This document shows positions 51,751-61,509 of a DNA stretch of 64,000 nucleotides, in pieces. Numbering within the stretch: the stretch's first letter is position 1; every line of letters starts with the position of its first letter. Source of the stretch: Chryseobacterium sp. KACC 21268 (GTDB lineage: Bacteria; Bacteroidota; Bacteroidia; Flavobacteriales; Weeksellaceae); NCBI GenBank assembly GCA_028736075.1, contig CP117875.1, positions 2,976,001-3,040,000 on the forward strand, given 5' to 3'. The position numbers and the translations under genes are program-made. A model generated the notes under the pieces. It was not told where the DNA came from. It did no database searches and was given only the letters and a program-made list of their open reading frames with translations.

Positions 51751-53856
51751 TCATTTGCGTCGTACAGGAAACTCAAATGAGGCGGTGAAATCTCCCTTAA
51801 TTGTGATGTAGGCATCAAAGCTTTTGCCGTTTTTGCTTCTCATCTTTTTAATGAGCGGGGTTTTTCTGTCATTTATTAGTGAAGTGATCTGATCTATGCT
51901 TAGCTGTACCTCGCAAACATTTCTGAACTGCATCCAGTTACATTGTTCATCAGGGCATTTGATGATCTTGTCATTGATGATAAGGTTTTGCTGCTGGCAT
52001 TTAGGGCATTTTAGTTTGGGGATATTTTCCTGCGGGATGGCTAATGATAACAGTTCTTTGGTAATTTCTGATGTATAGTCTTTGATATCAGTGATAAATT
52101 GTTTTGAATCAAGTTCGCTTTTTTCGATCTTGTTCAATGACATCTCCCACTCTGCGGTCATTTGTACATTGCCTATCTTTTGGTCTTTGACTAGACTATA
52201 GACTTTTAAACCTTTTTCGGTTGGTACTAAAGCTTTATTTTTTCTGACAATGTAGTTCCTGCTCAGCAGGGTCTCAATAATGGAAGCTCTGGTGGCTGGT
52301 GTACCGATCCCGATATTTGATAGTGCTTTCTGAGCCTCTTTGTCTTCAGTTGATCTTCCTGCATTTTCCATTGCTGACAACAGATCTGCCTCACTGTATA
52401 GCTTGGGTGGTTGGGTTATCTTTTCTAGTAGCTCAGCTTGGGAGATCTTCAGCTCATCACCGATTTTCAATTCTGGCAGGTCAATGAGTGTTTCTACGTC
52501 GTCATTGATGTTATCATTGCTGTTCTGCTCTGAAAGGACTCCCTTGATGGCTCGCCAGCCTTTAGTCAGTATTTTTGAACCTTTGATGCTGAAGTCATAA
52601 TGATGAACTTTGATCGTGATATGACTGACCTGTTTGCTGCAATGTTCTGAAAGGGATTCCAATAGACGATAGGCGATCATATCATAGATGGCTTTTTCAG
52701 TTGCTGTGAGTGCAGACGGGATTTTTGTAGTGATCAGTAATCCGTGGTGATCAGTTACTTTGAGGTCATTGACCATACGCTTGTTAAAATTGCCGAACTT
52801 AAGGGTGGAGATGGCGGGTTTGAATTTATCTACGGTATTGAGAATTCTGACCAGTTCCGGGATCTCTGCCCAAAGGTCTGCGGGAATATATTTGCTGCCG
52901 GTTCTTGGATAGGTAATGAATTTCTTTTCATAAAGTGACTGTGCGGTCTGCAAAACCTCATCGGCTGACATACCGAGCTTTCTGTTGGCCTCCTTTTGAA
53001 GTTCTGTCAGGTCAAAAAGTAAGGGCGACTGCTCCTGAATTGTTTTAACGGATATATCTTCTACAGTAGCTTTTCCCTCCCGCTCAATGGATCTTATAAT
53101 TTGTTCTGTTTGCTTTTTGTCATCCCATTGTTCATTGGATTGACTGGTGAAGTCCAGGTATTCTTTACGGTGCTTTAACTGGATCTGAAAGTATTTCTTT
53201 TGGGCGAAATTTTGATGGTCTTCGAATCTTTTGCAGATCAAAGCCAATGTCGGGGTCTGAACCCTACCTAATGAGTAGACATCTTGGTTGGCGGCAATGC
53301 TCAATGCTTGTGTAGCGTTGATACCGACCAGCCAGTCGGCTTCGCTTCTGGCCTTTGCCGCTTTATATAAACCGTCGAATGCTGAGCCTGGTTGCAGCTT
53401 TTTGAAACCGTCCTGTATGGCTTTTTCAGTCAGGGAACTGATCCACAGTCTTTCTAATGGTTTTTTGCATTGGAGATAGTGGTAGATGTACCGGAAGATG
53501 AGCTCTCCTTCCCTTCCCGCATCTGTAGCTACAATAATGCTGTCGCATTGATCGATCACATTTTTAATAATTTTTAATTGTTTGACTGCTGAAGGATCAG
53601 GTTGGTAACCTTTGTTGTTTTGCTTTTTGATGGGTCTTGGGATCAATAGGAAGGGATCGGGAAAGATAGGCAAAGAGGCTTTGTCAAAGCCTCTTATGCC
53701 ATAATCTTCCGGCATTCCCAATGACACCAAATGGCCTAGTGCCCAGGTTACGCAATAACCATTGCCTTCGAGGTAACCGTCTTTTCTTTCGTTGGCATTT
53801 AACAATTGAGCGATCTCTCTTGCAACACTGGGCTTTTCTGCGATGATGGCTTTCAT
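51751..53856 (-). CDS. topB: DNA topoisomerase III
   Basis: A 701-residue type IA topoisomerase. The Toprim domain has AIIAEKPSVAREIAQLL at the N-terminus and IVATDAGREGELIFRYIY (about 106-123). The catalytic tyrosine is in KKFITYPRTGSKYIP (about 317). The C-terminal zinc-ribbon-like segment CPKCQQQNL ... CPDEQCNW is present. Element-borne TopB is a standard part of the Bacteroidetes ICE backbone and may act in excision or replication of the transferred DNA. It is followed upstream by the DUF3945 and HTH genes on the same strand. Confidence 0.95.
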   Translation of the reverse strand: MKAIIAEKPSVAREIAQLLNANERKDGYLEGNGYCVTWALGHLVSLGMPEDYGIRGFDKASLPIFPDPFLLIPRPIKKQNNKGYQPDPSAVKQLKIIKNVIDQCDSIIVATDAGREGELIFRYIYHYLQCKKPLERLWISSLTEKAIQDGFKKLQPGSAFDGLYKAAKARSEADWLVGINATQALSIAANQDVYSLGRVQTPTLALICKRFEDHQNFAQKKYFQIQLKHRKEYLDFTSQSNEQWDDKKQTEQIIRSIEREGKATVEDISVKTIQEQSPLLFDLTELQKEANRKLGMSADEVLQTAQSLYEKKFITYPRTGSKYIPADLWAEIPELVRILNTVDKFKPAISTLKFGNFNKRMVNDLKVTDHHGLLITTKIPSALTATEKAIYDMIAYRLLESLSEHCSKQVSHITIKVHHYDFSIKGSKILTKGWRAIKGVLSEQNSNDNINDDVETLIDLPELKIGDELKISQAELLEKITQPPKLYSEADLLSAMENAGRSTEDKEAQKALSNIGIGTPATRASIIETLLSRNYIVRKNKALVPTEKGLKVYSLVKDQKIGNVQMTAEWEMSLNKIEKSELDSKQFITDIKDYTSEITKELLSLAIPQENIPKLKCPKCQQQNLIINDKIIKCPDEQCNWMQFRNVCEVQLSIDQITSLINDRKTPLIKKMRSKNGKSFDAYITIKGDFTASFEFPVRRK

Positions 53857-53925
53857 AGGATTGGATCTATTGTGGTTGTAACTGTTTTTGTTGATCAGGG
53901 TGGTTGTTTAATTGTAGTTGAGTAA

Positions 53926-55374
53926 TTACATCTTGCGCCCTCTGGATCTGACCGGTTTCTTCTGCTGGGCTTCCTGTTGCTTATTTGCAGGCTGCTGTTG
54001 TTTGGGCTCCAACGGTTCTTTGAGATTCTTGGTGGCCTCATTGGTCTTGCCATCTGAATTAACTGCCTTTTGGGTTTTATGGTCTTCTGAAGGCTGGGCT
54101 TTTTCCTTTAATTTGTTGGGGTTGGTAAAGGAGAATTCTGTCTTTGCGGTTTCCTTGTTGAAGGTGATGTAGCCTTGATAGGCTTTACCTTTGCTGTCTT
54201 CGAGACCGTCCACATAGACCGTCTGCCCTGCTTTGAATTTGTCATATTGTCCATCATCCAGTTCTTTTCCTCTGAATACTTTCGGGGCTTCCCCATCGTT
54301 TTTTTGAGCTGGGAGATTGGATTGATCCTGTTGTTGGGATTGTTGCTGGTTTTGGTTGTTATTAAAGATAAATTCTACATAACGCTTGTCTGCGTTGAAC
54401 TGTACTGTGGCATCGAAAGGTTCGCCTTTTTTGGAGATCATTCCTTCAAGATAAAGCGGTTTGCCTTCCAATAGGGTCTGTTTTTGGTGGTCATCCAGCT
54501 TGATCCCTTTGATTTCATCGGGGACCTTGATGTATTCTGCCCTATAGGCGACGAGTTCATTGGTGAGGCGGTCACGGCTGATCACGGATGGGATGATCTC
54601 GTCGGTCTTGGGATTGACAAGGTCTACTACTCTGCCCATATTTCCGCTTTCTTTAAGGTTTTTCTTGTCTTCCTCGGTAAACTCGTGACCAAGGAACTTG
54701 AGGTTGTAGTTAGGTTCCTTCCGAATACCGTGCAGGTTAACGGCGATCTCGCCATTGTTTGCTGTCTGTAGTGATAGCCTTACATCCATTTTACTGACCG
54801 CTGTTCCCAGATTAATGGTGATGGGAATTAGGTTATTGGTCTTGAACCCCCTCAATAGAGGATCAAGGGCATTCATCTTTTCAAGCTTTTCCTGATTCAG
54901 CCCGAATTTTTCCATTGTCTTCCAGTCGATCTGCTCTGGCTGGAAGCGGTACTCCTGAGTGTCTGTGTTGTTTTCCATTGTACTATGATCTTTTAATTGG
55001 TTTGTATTTTTTGGCAGCATCTCGTATGCTTTCAATACTTCCTTATCTTCGGGAGATGCGTTATTAACATATTGCTGAAGGTCTTTTGCAGTGCTGATCG
55101 CATCATATTCCGAGACCTTGAAAAAATTGAATTGAGAAGGGTTCTTGAGCTGCCGGTAGAAATTGGAGAAGAAGTTGGAGAACAGGTCACCGTGCTTATC
55201 GACCCGGATCAATTGTTCATTGTCCTTTGTTTCTTCTGGTGGAAGCTTTTGCAGATTTCCATCTTTGTCCAAGCCTTTGACCATCTCGATCTTGTTGGTG
55301 TCTTTGTCCAAGACCAGCAGTGTATCCGATACCGGCTTGATCTCACTGTTTTTATTTTGTACTATTTCTTCCAT
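53926..55374 (-). CDS. DUF3945 domain protein (ICE backbone)
   Basis: A 482-residue protein. The start was chosen at 55374 (MEEIVQNKNSEIKPVSDTLL), because the additional 38 residues of the longer frame are not protein-like. The DUF3945-type repeats are visible as LDDHQKQTLLEGKPLYLEGM followed by ISKKGEPFDATVQ, and a second copy KELDDGQYDKFKAGQTVYVD. The C-terminus is Gln/Lys-rich and basic (KKPVRSRGRKM). It is found next to topB in many Bacteroidetes conjugative elements; function unknown. Same strand and 70 bases from topB. Confidence 0.88.
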   Translation of the reverse strand: MEEIVQNKNSEIKPVSDTLLVLDKDTNKIEMVKGLDKDGNLQKLPPEETKDNEQLIRVDKHGDLFSNFFSNFYRQLKNPSQFNFFKVSEYDAISTAKDLQQYVNNASPEDKEVLKAYEMLPKNTNQLKDHSTMENNTDTQEYRFQPEQIDWKTMEKFGLNQEKLEKMNALDPLLRGFKTNNLIPITINLGTAVSKMDVRLSLQTANNGEIAVNLHGIRKEPNYNLKFLGHEFTEEDKKNLKESGNMGRVVDLVNPKTDEIIPSVISRDRLTNELVAYRAEYIKVPDEIKGIKLDDHQKQTLLEGKPLYLEGMISKKGEPFDATVQFNADKRYVEFIFNNNQNQQQSQQQDQSNLPAQKNDGEAPKVFRGKELDDGQYDKFKAGQTVYVDGLEDSKGKAYQGYITFNKETAKTEFSFTNPNKLKEKAQPSEDHKTQKAVNSDGKTNEATKNLKEPLEPKQQQPANKQQEAQQKKPVRSRGRKM

Positions 55375-55472
55375 CACAACTAATTTTGATGAAGCGAAAA
55401 TAAAAGCAGATATTGTCGATCTTTGAATATGGTTTTGGAGAGGCTGCCTTGGCTTTGAATGTCTCTGTCCTG

Positions 55473-55754
55473 TTAAGAACTTAAACATTCTCTGATCAGC
55501 TGATGGACATCGGACAGCTTGTAGTAAAGCTTGCCACTGATGGTATAGTACGGCAGCTTTTTGTCGGTGCGGTAGCGTTGCAAGGACCTTGAACTGATCT
55601 TTAGCAGCTGCAATACGTCCTGATTGTCAAGCAATACTTCGCCGTCGATCTCAATGTATTTGGATTGGCTGGATGACACTTGTTCCTTAAGGATGTCGAA
55701 TCGTTCCATGATTCTTTCCATCCATGCTATAAATTCTGTTCTTTCGGTATTCAT
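55473..55754 (-). CDS. Helix-turn-helix protein (excisionase/MerR-like)
   Basis: A 93-residue protein. The N-terminal helix ends near residue 25. The HTH_17/excisionase-like fold is visible as LLDNQDVLQLLKISSRSLQRYR, continuing into LPYYTISGKLYYKLSDV, the wing. This type of small DNA-binding protein is encoded at the start of the topB operon in Bacteroidetes elements. It may act in excision or operon regulation. An inverted repeat at 55847-55866, just upstream of its start, is a candidate binding site. Confidence 0.88.
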   Translation of the reverse strand: MNTERTEFIAWMERIMERFDILKEQVSSSQSKYIEIDGEVLLDNQDVLQLLKISSRSLQRYRTDKKLPYYTISGKLYYKLSDVHQLIRECLSS

Positions 55755-55846
55755 AACGGTGATTTTTGATGTTAATAATGATTTGAACAGTTGATCAACT
55801 TTTAATGTGGTAAAGTTGAAGAATGCACATCACATAAAATCACTAC

Positions 55847-55866
55847 CTTTTCGTAGTACCGAAAAG
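55847..55866. repeat. Inverted repeat upstream of the HTH gene
   Basis: CTTTTCG, spacer TAGTAC, CGAAAAG. The arms are perfect. It lies about 100 bases upstream of the HTH/DUF3945/topB operon and near the transition to decayed chromosomal sequence, so it may be an operator or part of an attachment site. Confidence 0.4.
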
Positions 55867-56134
55867 ATTTTTCCTTTAGAAATGAAGATATTTTTGAAAA
55901 GATCGATATTTACAATAAAAAAGAAATATGATGGGATTTATTGAACAATGACTTGACAAGATCAATCCTTTCTCAGCATCATCTGGGCGATACTGAAGCA
56001 GCAATCCCAAGGATCAGAAAAATAATGGTGTATTGATCCATTTGAGATAAAATTTTATTTAGTGATTAAGAACACGATGCCTTCAAAGATCAAACTTCCT
56101 GCATTTTTGTCGAGTATATATTTAATCCGTGTTC

Positions 56135-56254
56135 TTACTTGGATAGAACAAAATCAGCAATATCCCCCCCAGTTTCCCGAGCAATTAGATCAGGATCGTA
56201 GTTTGGATAGGCAAAGTGTTCCATTGATTTGCCATCCAGCCATTCCTTATCCAT
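56135..56254 (-). pseudogene. C-terminal fragment of an unrecognised protein
   Basis: One frame reads MDKEWLDGKSMEHFAYPNY and continues DPDLIARETGGDIADFVLSK to a stop. It is protein-like but has no upstream partner. A one-base shift in an A-run near 56285 separates it from the MFS fragment. It looks like the tail of another gene joined by deletion. Confidence 0.35.
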
Positions 56255-56258
56255 TTTT

Positions 56259-56714
56259 CTATTTAAGCAAACGGGCATCCTTTTTTTTGTATTGTTTGGG
56301 AGAAACTTCTATTGCGATGGCATCGGCACTGGCATCCTGTACAGAAGCAAAAATACTATGCACAAAAAAAACAAGCGTTAATAGATTCAATTCACTAACA
56401 GGATCACTTATAAAAAGTAACAGCAAAGATGCGATAAAAGCAATAACTTGCGTAAGAATCAGCCAATGCTTTCTGTGACCTATTACCGAATATTGGTACC
56501 TGTCTATGACAGGCCCCCACAAAACCTGTAGAATCCAGGGAATTCCGACAATAGCAGCAAATGTACCTATCAACTGCGGTTGTAAACCCTTTGATGCAAG
56601 AAAATTGCAGATGGCAGTAGTGGCAAATCCAGCAGGGATTCCCTGCATCACATACAAATAGAAGAATGTAAAATACCGCACGGTGCGGCTTTCATTCAGC
56701 GCAGGAAAAAACAT
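56259..56714 (-). pseudogene. Truncated MFS transporter
   Basis: A 151-residue ORF starting MFFPALNESRTVRYFTFFYL. It has four or five membrane segments (FTFFYLYVMQGIPAGFATTAI, VGIPWILQVLWGPVID, HWLILTQVIAFIASLLLLFI, LLTLVFFVHSIFASVQDAS). The pattern resembles the AmpG-like part of the major facilitator superfamily. A full protein would have about 400 residues and twelve segments, so only the first third remains. It ends after SPKQYKKK at an A-run frameshift. Not expected to be functional. Confidence 0.65.
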
Positions 56715-56845
56715 AAATTATTTAATTATAACGATGTTAAAGCTACTGAATTTATACATAGCAAAAATTGATGCTATGGATCTTTTTTATACGATAAGTA
56801 ATTATTAATAATTTACGACTATAACAAGGTGATTATACAAACATA

Positions 56846-58144
56846 ATGAATTATATATTGCTCTACATTCTTCAAGCTATCAATTCTGCGAGTTCAGGTA
56901 TTATAATAACTGACAACCTGCAACCTGACAACCCAATTATATACTGTGACAAAGCCTTTGAATAATTACCGGTTTTAACCATCAAGAGATCGTCGGCCAC
57001 AACTGCCGTTTCTTACAGGCACAAGATCGTACCCAGGAAGAACGCTGACTTATTAAAGATGCTGTGAAAAATGGGAAGCAATGTAAAGTGGAAATTAGAA
57101 ACTATAGAAAAAATGGTTCTTTGTTCTGGAATGAACTTATTATTTCTCTGGTGAAAGATGGCAACGGAAATACCACTAATTTCATTGGAGTTCAAAATAT
57201 TAGTGAAAGGAACAAATTTGAAAGTGAGCTGCGTGCCGAGAAAGATTCTATTGAGAAAAAGATTGAATTGCGCACTAAGGAATTAAACGAAAATGAGGCC
57301 TTTCTTTCCAGTATAATTCAGACGGTCAGGGAAAGTCTACTGGTTTTAAATGCAGAATATAAAGTTATTAGTGCAAATAATCATTTTTTAAACTCCTTTG
57401 AGGTCACTGAACAGGATACTGTTGGAAAAGTGCTGTTTGAGCTTGGCAACCACCAATAGGATATTGATGCCTTAAAAATACTTCGGACTAAAATTTTACC
57501 TACGAACAATCCGGTTATCGATTTCGAAGTTGAACATAACTTTTCGTACATAGGTCGGAAAATAATGCTGGTAAATGCTTATCGTGTCGAATTTGAGGGT
57601 CAGTAAAAGGATAGGATATTGATTGCTATTGAGGATATAACAGATAAAAAAGAAATTGACATGCGCAAGGATGATTTTTTGTAAATCGCCAGCCACGAGC
57701 TTAAAACACCATTGACTACAATAAAAGGTTTTGTGCAACTTCTTGAAAAGATGGTGCCTGAAACAGCTTCGGAAAAATTTATTTCCATTTTAGGTAAAGT
57801 CTCACTTAATGTGGAACGGCTTAATATTCTGATCTCAGAACTTTTGGATACTTCTTTTGTTTGATGCCATTGAAAACCTCTCTTTGGCAACCACAGAATA
57901 TAAATTAAATGTTACAAGTGATACGCAAGCAACAATTTCAGGAGATGAAATTCAAATATCACAAGTGATTAATAATTTGGTATCAAATGCCATAAAGTAT
58001 TCTCATGGAGCAGATAAGGTGGAAATATACTGCAACCGCGTCGGCGATTTTGTTAAAGTTTTTGTGAAAGATAACGGCATGAGCATCAGTCAGATAGATA
58101 ATTCTAAAATATTCGAAAGATTCTTCAAATTGAGGGATATTTAA
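56846..58144 (+). pseudogene. LOV-PAS sensor histidine kinase, multiply broken
   Basis: The frame starts MNYILLYILQAINSASSG and shows a LOV-type PAS domain with the photoactive motif GHNCRFLQAQDRTQEE, then a second PAS region. The kinase part has IASHELKTPLTTIKGFVQLL and, in another frame, GDEIQISQVINNLVSNAIKY, then KVFVKDNGMSIS. In-frame stops occur at 56963, 57046, 57457, 57604 and 57682, and there are frameshifts near 56970 and 57850 with a small internal deletion. Every stop fits a C-to-T change of CAA, CAG or CGA. The intact ancestor was a blue-light-type LOV histidine kinase; the cysteine of the LOV motif is still there. A receiver pseudogene follows. Confidence 0.8.
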
Positions 58145-58150
58145 ACAGAG

Positions 58151-58515
58151 ATGAGCGAAAAGAAAATAATGATATACTACGGCGATACAGGAATCCTGGA
58201 TGTATTGGAGATAATGCTTAAAATCGAAGGCTATACTGTATTTATTGAATGTAATAGTACAAATCTAATAAAAGAAATAAACCTCAAAAAGTCAGATCTT
58301 TTACTTATGGACCTGTGGATGCCTGTGGTGTCTGGTGATCAGCTATTAAAGACTATAAGAGGCACAAAAGGACTAGAAAATTTACCAGTTCTATTCTATC
58401 AGCTAGTGTAGACGGTGAGGAAATAGCAACAAATGCAGGTGCAGACGGCTTTATTTCAAAACCTTTTGATATGGATGATGTCAATGCAAAAATTAAAGAT
58501 GCACTGGACTTTTGA
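58151..58515 (+). pseudogene. Response regulator receiver, frameshifted
   Basis: The frame starts MSEKKIMIYYGDTGILDVLE and contains the phosphoacceptor segment DLLLMDLWMPVVSGDQLLK. After LPVLF there is a one-base frameshift near 58400; the continuation SASVDGEEIATNAGADGF followed by ISKPFDMDDV carries the conserved Lys and runs to a stop at 58515. The acidic pair is also damaged (YYGDTG). It was the partner of the LOV kinase six bases upstream. Confidence 0.75.
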
Positions 58516-59496
58516 TAGTTATTTTACAGTAAAATTTAAAAATTTGGTAGCGTTACTTTTAAAATATTACATTTAAAGTTTTGACAATATTTAATCTATA
58601 CAATACCTGCACGAAATAATTTATTTGAGTTTAGCAATTGCTTACGATTATGACCAGGCATATTTTTTGAATATTAACAGTATCTATTCATAATAGATTA
58701 AATTTTCTACTTTTTAGAACAGGCAATTGCCTGTTCTTTCAATATGATATGAATTGTAAAGTACATGCTATCATTGTGATTGATTCATGCCGGATAAATC
58801 TAATCAATTTAATTTTGCAAAATAAAACTTGTATTTGTTGTTAATCATATCAACGAAAAGGAGAGCAAAACTCTGTTTTTCGGTTTTTTAATGATTAATC
58901 ATTAAATTACCAATGATATTTAATATGTACGATAAGGTTCTACAACATTTTATTGAGCGCTTTAATAATTTTGGATATGGAAGTTATGCAACATTTTCTA
59001 AAATCTGTTTTTATTCCTGCAGAAAAAAGGCAACCAAGAACAGCTATCGCAGGAATTCTACTAACTGATCGAGTCTATTGCATGAAATTTATTCTGTAAG
59101 GGACATTTTGCTGCATATGTGGAGTAAAGTTATCACAGTCTTTATCTACAAGCTAATACCCTATTAAGTTTATGGTATCATCGGTATAAGTCATCAACAA
59201 CTGCGGAAACAAATACAGAATGGAAGTCAACGTCCATGATATTACAAAAAAGACATGCACTATGTTTTACTTACACGAGAATAAAAAAATATTTATTGCT
59301 TCTACATTATCAATTTCTATATAAGAAAATTTGATCATCATCGATTAGCGATAATATATGTTATTTCTACACTTTCACTAAAAAAAAAATTATTGTCAAT
59401 ATTAATGTTAAAAATAATTTTTTATCCTAAATATTTATTTTAATATTATATTTTTGCTGATACTTTTCAAATAACAATAATAATAATAATATTGAA
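58516..59496. other. Intergenic with a palindromic hairpin
   Basis: About 980 bases with no gene I can support. GAACAGGCAATTGCCTGTTC at 58717-58736 is a perfect 20-base palindrome followed by TTTC, possibly a terminator. A 47-codon frame from 58930 (MYDKVLQHFIERFNNFG) may be a gene remnant. Confidence 0.45.
59449..59456 (+). promoter_or_regulatory. Probable -7 promoter box
   Basis: TATTTTTG matches TAnnTTTG and lies 40 bases before the first of three tandem secreted-protein genes. A -33 TTTG is not obvious. Confidence 0.35.
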
Positions 59497-60171
59497 ATGA
59501 AAAATATCTACATAATATCTTTGTTATTCATATATCATTTTTCATCAGCTCAGGTTGGTATCAACACAGCTTCACCTTCAAGAAAATTACATATTGATGG
59601 GAACGTCAGAGTTCGTGGTATTATAAATAAATCTGAATCTTCTGCATACACCGACATACTTGTAACTGATTCCAACGGAAATATCGATTATACTACAAAA
59701 GCAAGTATGCAGCCAACCCCACAGGTAGGAACATCAAATAAAGAGAGCTATAGCCAAATTTACAATATGACAACTGAAAGTGGTGATCCATCTAAAGCAC
59801 TTACTTGCGGTAAATTCAGTTTTTCATTTGATACAGGCGCATCATCAAATATTAGGTTCAGGTTATCTCAAAATCCAAATACAACAGTTAACATCTATAT
59901 GACTATGGAGCAAAATTATGAAGCAAATGGATTTCAGTTTTACCAAGGTAAAACCGGTTCTGATGCCGCAACAGTTCCATTCATTTTTGATGGGACAAAT
60001 TGGAATACTTATCAGCAGTTTGCCCAAGCCAATGTAGCAGATTTCGAGCAAAATGTTATGCATTTCCAATATCCTGGAGATGTAGACTTTTATAGACTTA
60101 CAATATATCGAGCATTACAGAGAACAGGTGTTACAACGTATGACTTTGCTGCAGTTTGCGAAAAATTTTAA
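59497..60171 (+). CDS. Secreted protein, tandem paralogue 1
   Basis: A 224-residue protein with signal peptide (IISLLFIYHFSSAQ) directly followed by VGINTASPSRKLHIDGNVRV, then DSNGNIDYTTKASM. A beta-rich domain carries CGKFSFSFD and the C-terminal YDFAAVCEKF. The segment VGIxTxxPxRKLxIxGNxRVR is common in Bacteroidetes secreted and tail-fibre-like proteins. Two cysteines in the C-terminal domain are conserved in all three paralogues. Function unknown; surface or secreted location expected. Confidence 0.8.
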   Translation: MKNIYIISLLFIYHFSSAQVGINTASPSRKLHIDGNVRVRGIINKSESSAYTDILVTDSNGNIDYTTKASMQPTPQVGTSNKESYSQIYNMTTESGDPSKALTCGKFSFSFDTGASSNIRFRLSQNPNTTVNIYMTMEQNYEANGFQFYQGKTGSDAATVPFIFDGTNWNTYQQFAQANVADFEQNVMHFQYPGDVDFYRLTIYRALQRTGVTTYDFAAVCEKF

Positions 60172-60175
60172 ACAT

Positions 60176-60859
60176 ATGAAACCAGCTATATTTTTAAGCA
60201 TTTTTATCAGCGGATTATTTATTGCACAAAACACGAATGTAGGAATAGACACCAATTCACCAACTAGAAAGCTAGATGTAAACGGTAATCTGCGGGTAAC
60301 AAATACAACATCTGTTACTAATAATCCCTCCTATGATAGAATTGTAACTGCTAACAATAGTACAGGTGATATCGATTATATTTCAATTCCTTCAATTTTT
60401 CAGACAAATACCAATAATGTTGAAGTGAGAAGATTTGTTTATCTTGCACAAACTCCAGTTACAGCAAATGAATGCAGTTGTGGTGATATGACTTTTAGGA
60501 TTAACAATAACAATAATCCTGAATTTAAGTTTAATTCAACAACAGTTTTTATTACGAACAATAATATTACTTCCTTTGATCTAGGATATGGCATTAAACG
60601 TTGGACCGATGCTGCATACACTTATAATAATCGAACAGTAACTCTAAACACAACTAATTATTCAACTTACCAAATTCTGGACGCCACAGCTTTTCCTGCA
60701 TCCAACAATACCGCAGGTAATACGGTTCGAATTTATACCATTATACCGCCAAAACAAAATCATTTGTACAGAATAACATTGTCGAGAACAAACAATAATA
60801 GTACGGTAACCTACGCGTATGCTCTGATATGCGAAAGATTTTATATGCAAACACTGTAA
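60176..60859 (+). CDS. Secreted protein, tandem paralogue 2
   Basis: A 227-residue protein, start at 60176 (MKPAIFLSIFISGLFIAQ), four bases after the stop of paralogue 1; the longer frame overlaps it. The signal peptide is followed by NVGIDTNSPTRKLDVNGNLR, then the beta-rich domain with CSCGDMTFRINN and C-terminal YALICERF. It is rich in Asn and Thr, more so than its neighbours, and has one additional Cys (CSCG). Function unknown. Confidence 0.8.
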   Translation: MKPAIFLSIFISGLFIAQNTNVGIDTNSPTRKLDVNGNLRVTNTTSVTNNPSYDRIVTANNSTGDIDYISIPSIFQTNTNNVEVRRFVYLAQTPVTANECSCGDMTFRINNNNNPEFKFNSTTVFITNNNITSFDLGYGIKRWTDAAYTYNNRTVTLNTTNYSTYQILDATAFPASNNTAGNTVRIYTIIPPKQNHLYRITLSRTNNNSTVTYAYALICERFYMQTL

Positions 60860-60861
60860 TT

Positions 60862-61509
60862 ATGAAAAAAATTAGTTTACAATTGATGTTTTTAATTTCA
60901 GCATTTTATGCATCACAAAATGTAGGAATTGGAACTAATGCACCTTCAAGAAATCTCGACATTAATGGAGATTTTCGAGTGCGAACACTAACTGACAAAA
61001 GTACTGACGCTACATACAATAATGTAATAGTTTCTAATAGCAACGGAGAATTGGACAAATGGGATAAGGCAAGTATGTTAAACACCATACAGCAATTGGC
61101 TTTGGAAAATAAAAAACTAACTTATGTTTCAAATTCACCAAATGTTGGTAATAGTGTGGATTGTGGCAAATTTAGTTTTCGGTTTAATGCCAGCACTTTA
61201 CCACAAATCAAGCTTGTTTCAGGACCTTCTACCTCTATACATTATACATTAATTCACAAAGTTAATAAATCAACTGATGGTTTTTCAGGAACGAACACAT
61301 TGACCTCTAATATGACAGTAACAATTGGAAGTGGTACTACAGTAGATACGAATGGATGGCAGACATTAGATTCATCTTATGCTAATAATAGCCTTGACGA
61401 ATTATATATTACCTATCCAGGAGATAATAATTTGTACAGAGTTACATTTCTTGCACGTAACAGTAGTGCTACACAATTTTTCTACACTATGATTTGTGAA
61501 AAATTTTAA
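60862..61509 (+). CDS. Secreted protein, tandem paralogue 3
   Basis: A 215-residue protein, start at 60862 (MKKISLQLMFLISAFYASQ), two bases after the stop of paralogue 2. The head is VGIGTNAPSRNLDINGDFRV; later come DCGKFSFRFNAS and the ending FYTMICEKF. The three genes are nearly contiguous and on one transcript. They share the head motif, the CGKFSFxF segment and the C-terminal CE(K/R)F, but differ elsewhere, so they arose by tandem duplication and then diverged. Function unknown. Confidence 0.8.
   Translation: MKKISLQLMFLISAFYASQNVGIGTNAPSRNLDINGDFRVRTLTDKSTDATYNNVIVSNSNGELDKWDKASMLNTIQQLALENKKLTYVSNSPNVGNSVDCGKFSFRFNASTLPQIKLVSGPSTSIHYTLIHKVNKSTDGFSGTNTLTSNMTVTIGSGTTVDTNGWQTLDSSYANNSLDELYITYPGDNNLYRVTFLARNSSATQFFYTMICEKF

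Noticed and set aside
56062-56478. 138-codon plus-strand ORF
   Set aside because: It is antisense to the MFS fragment and the adjoining gene fragment, which show real membrane-protein patterns on the minus strand.
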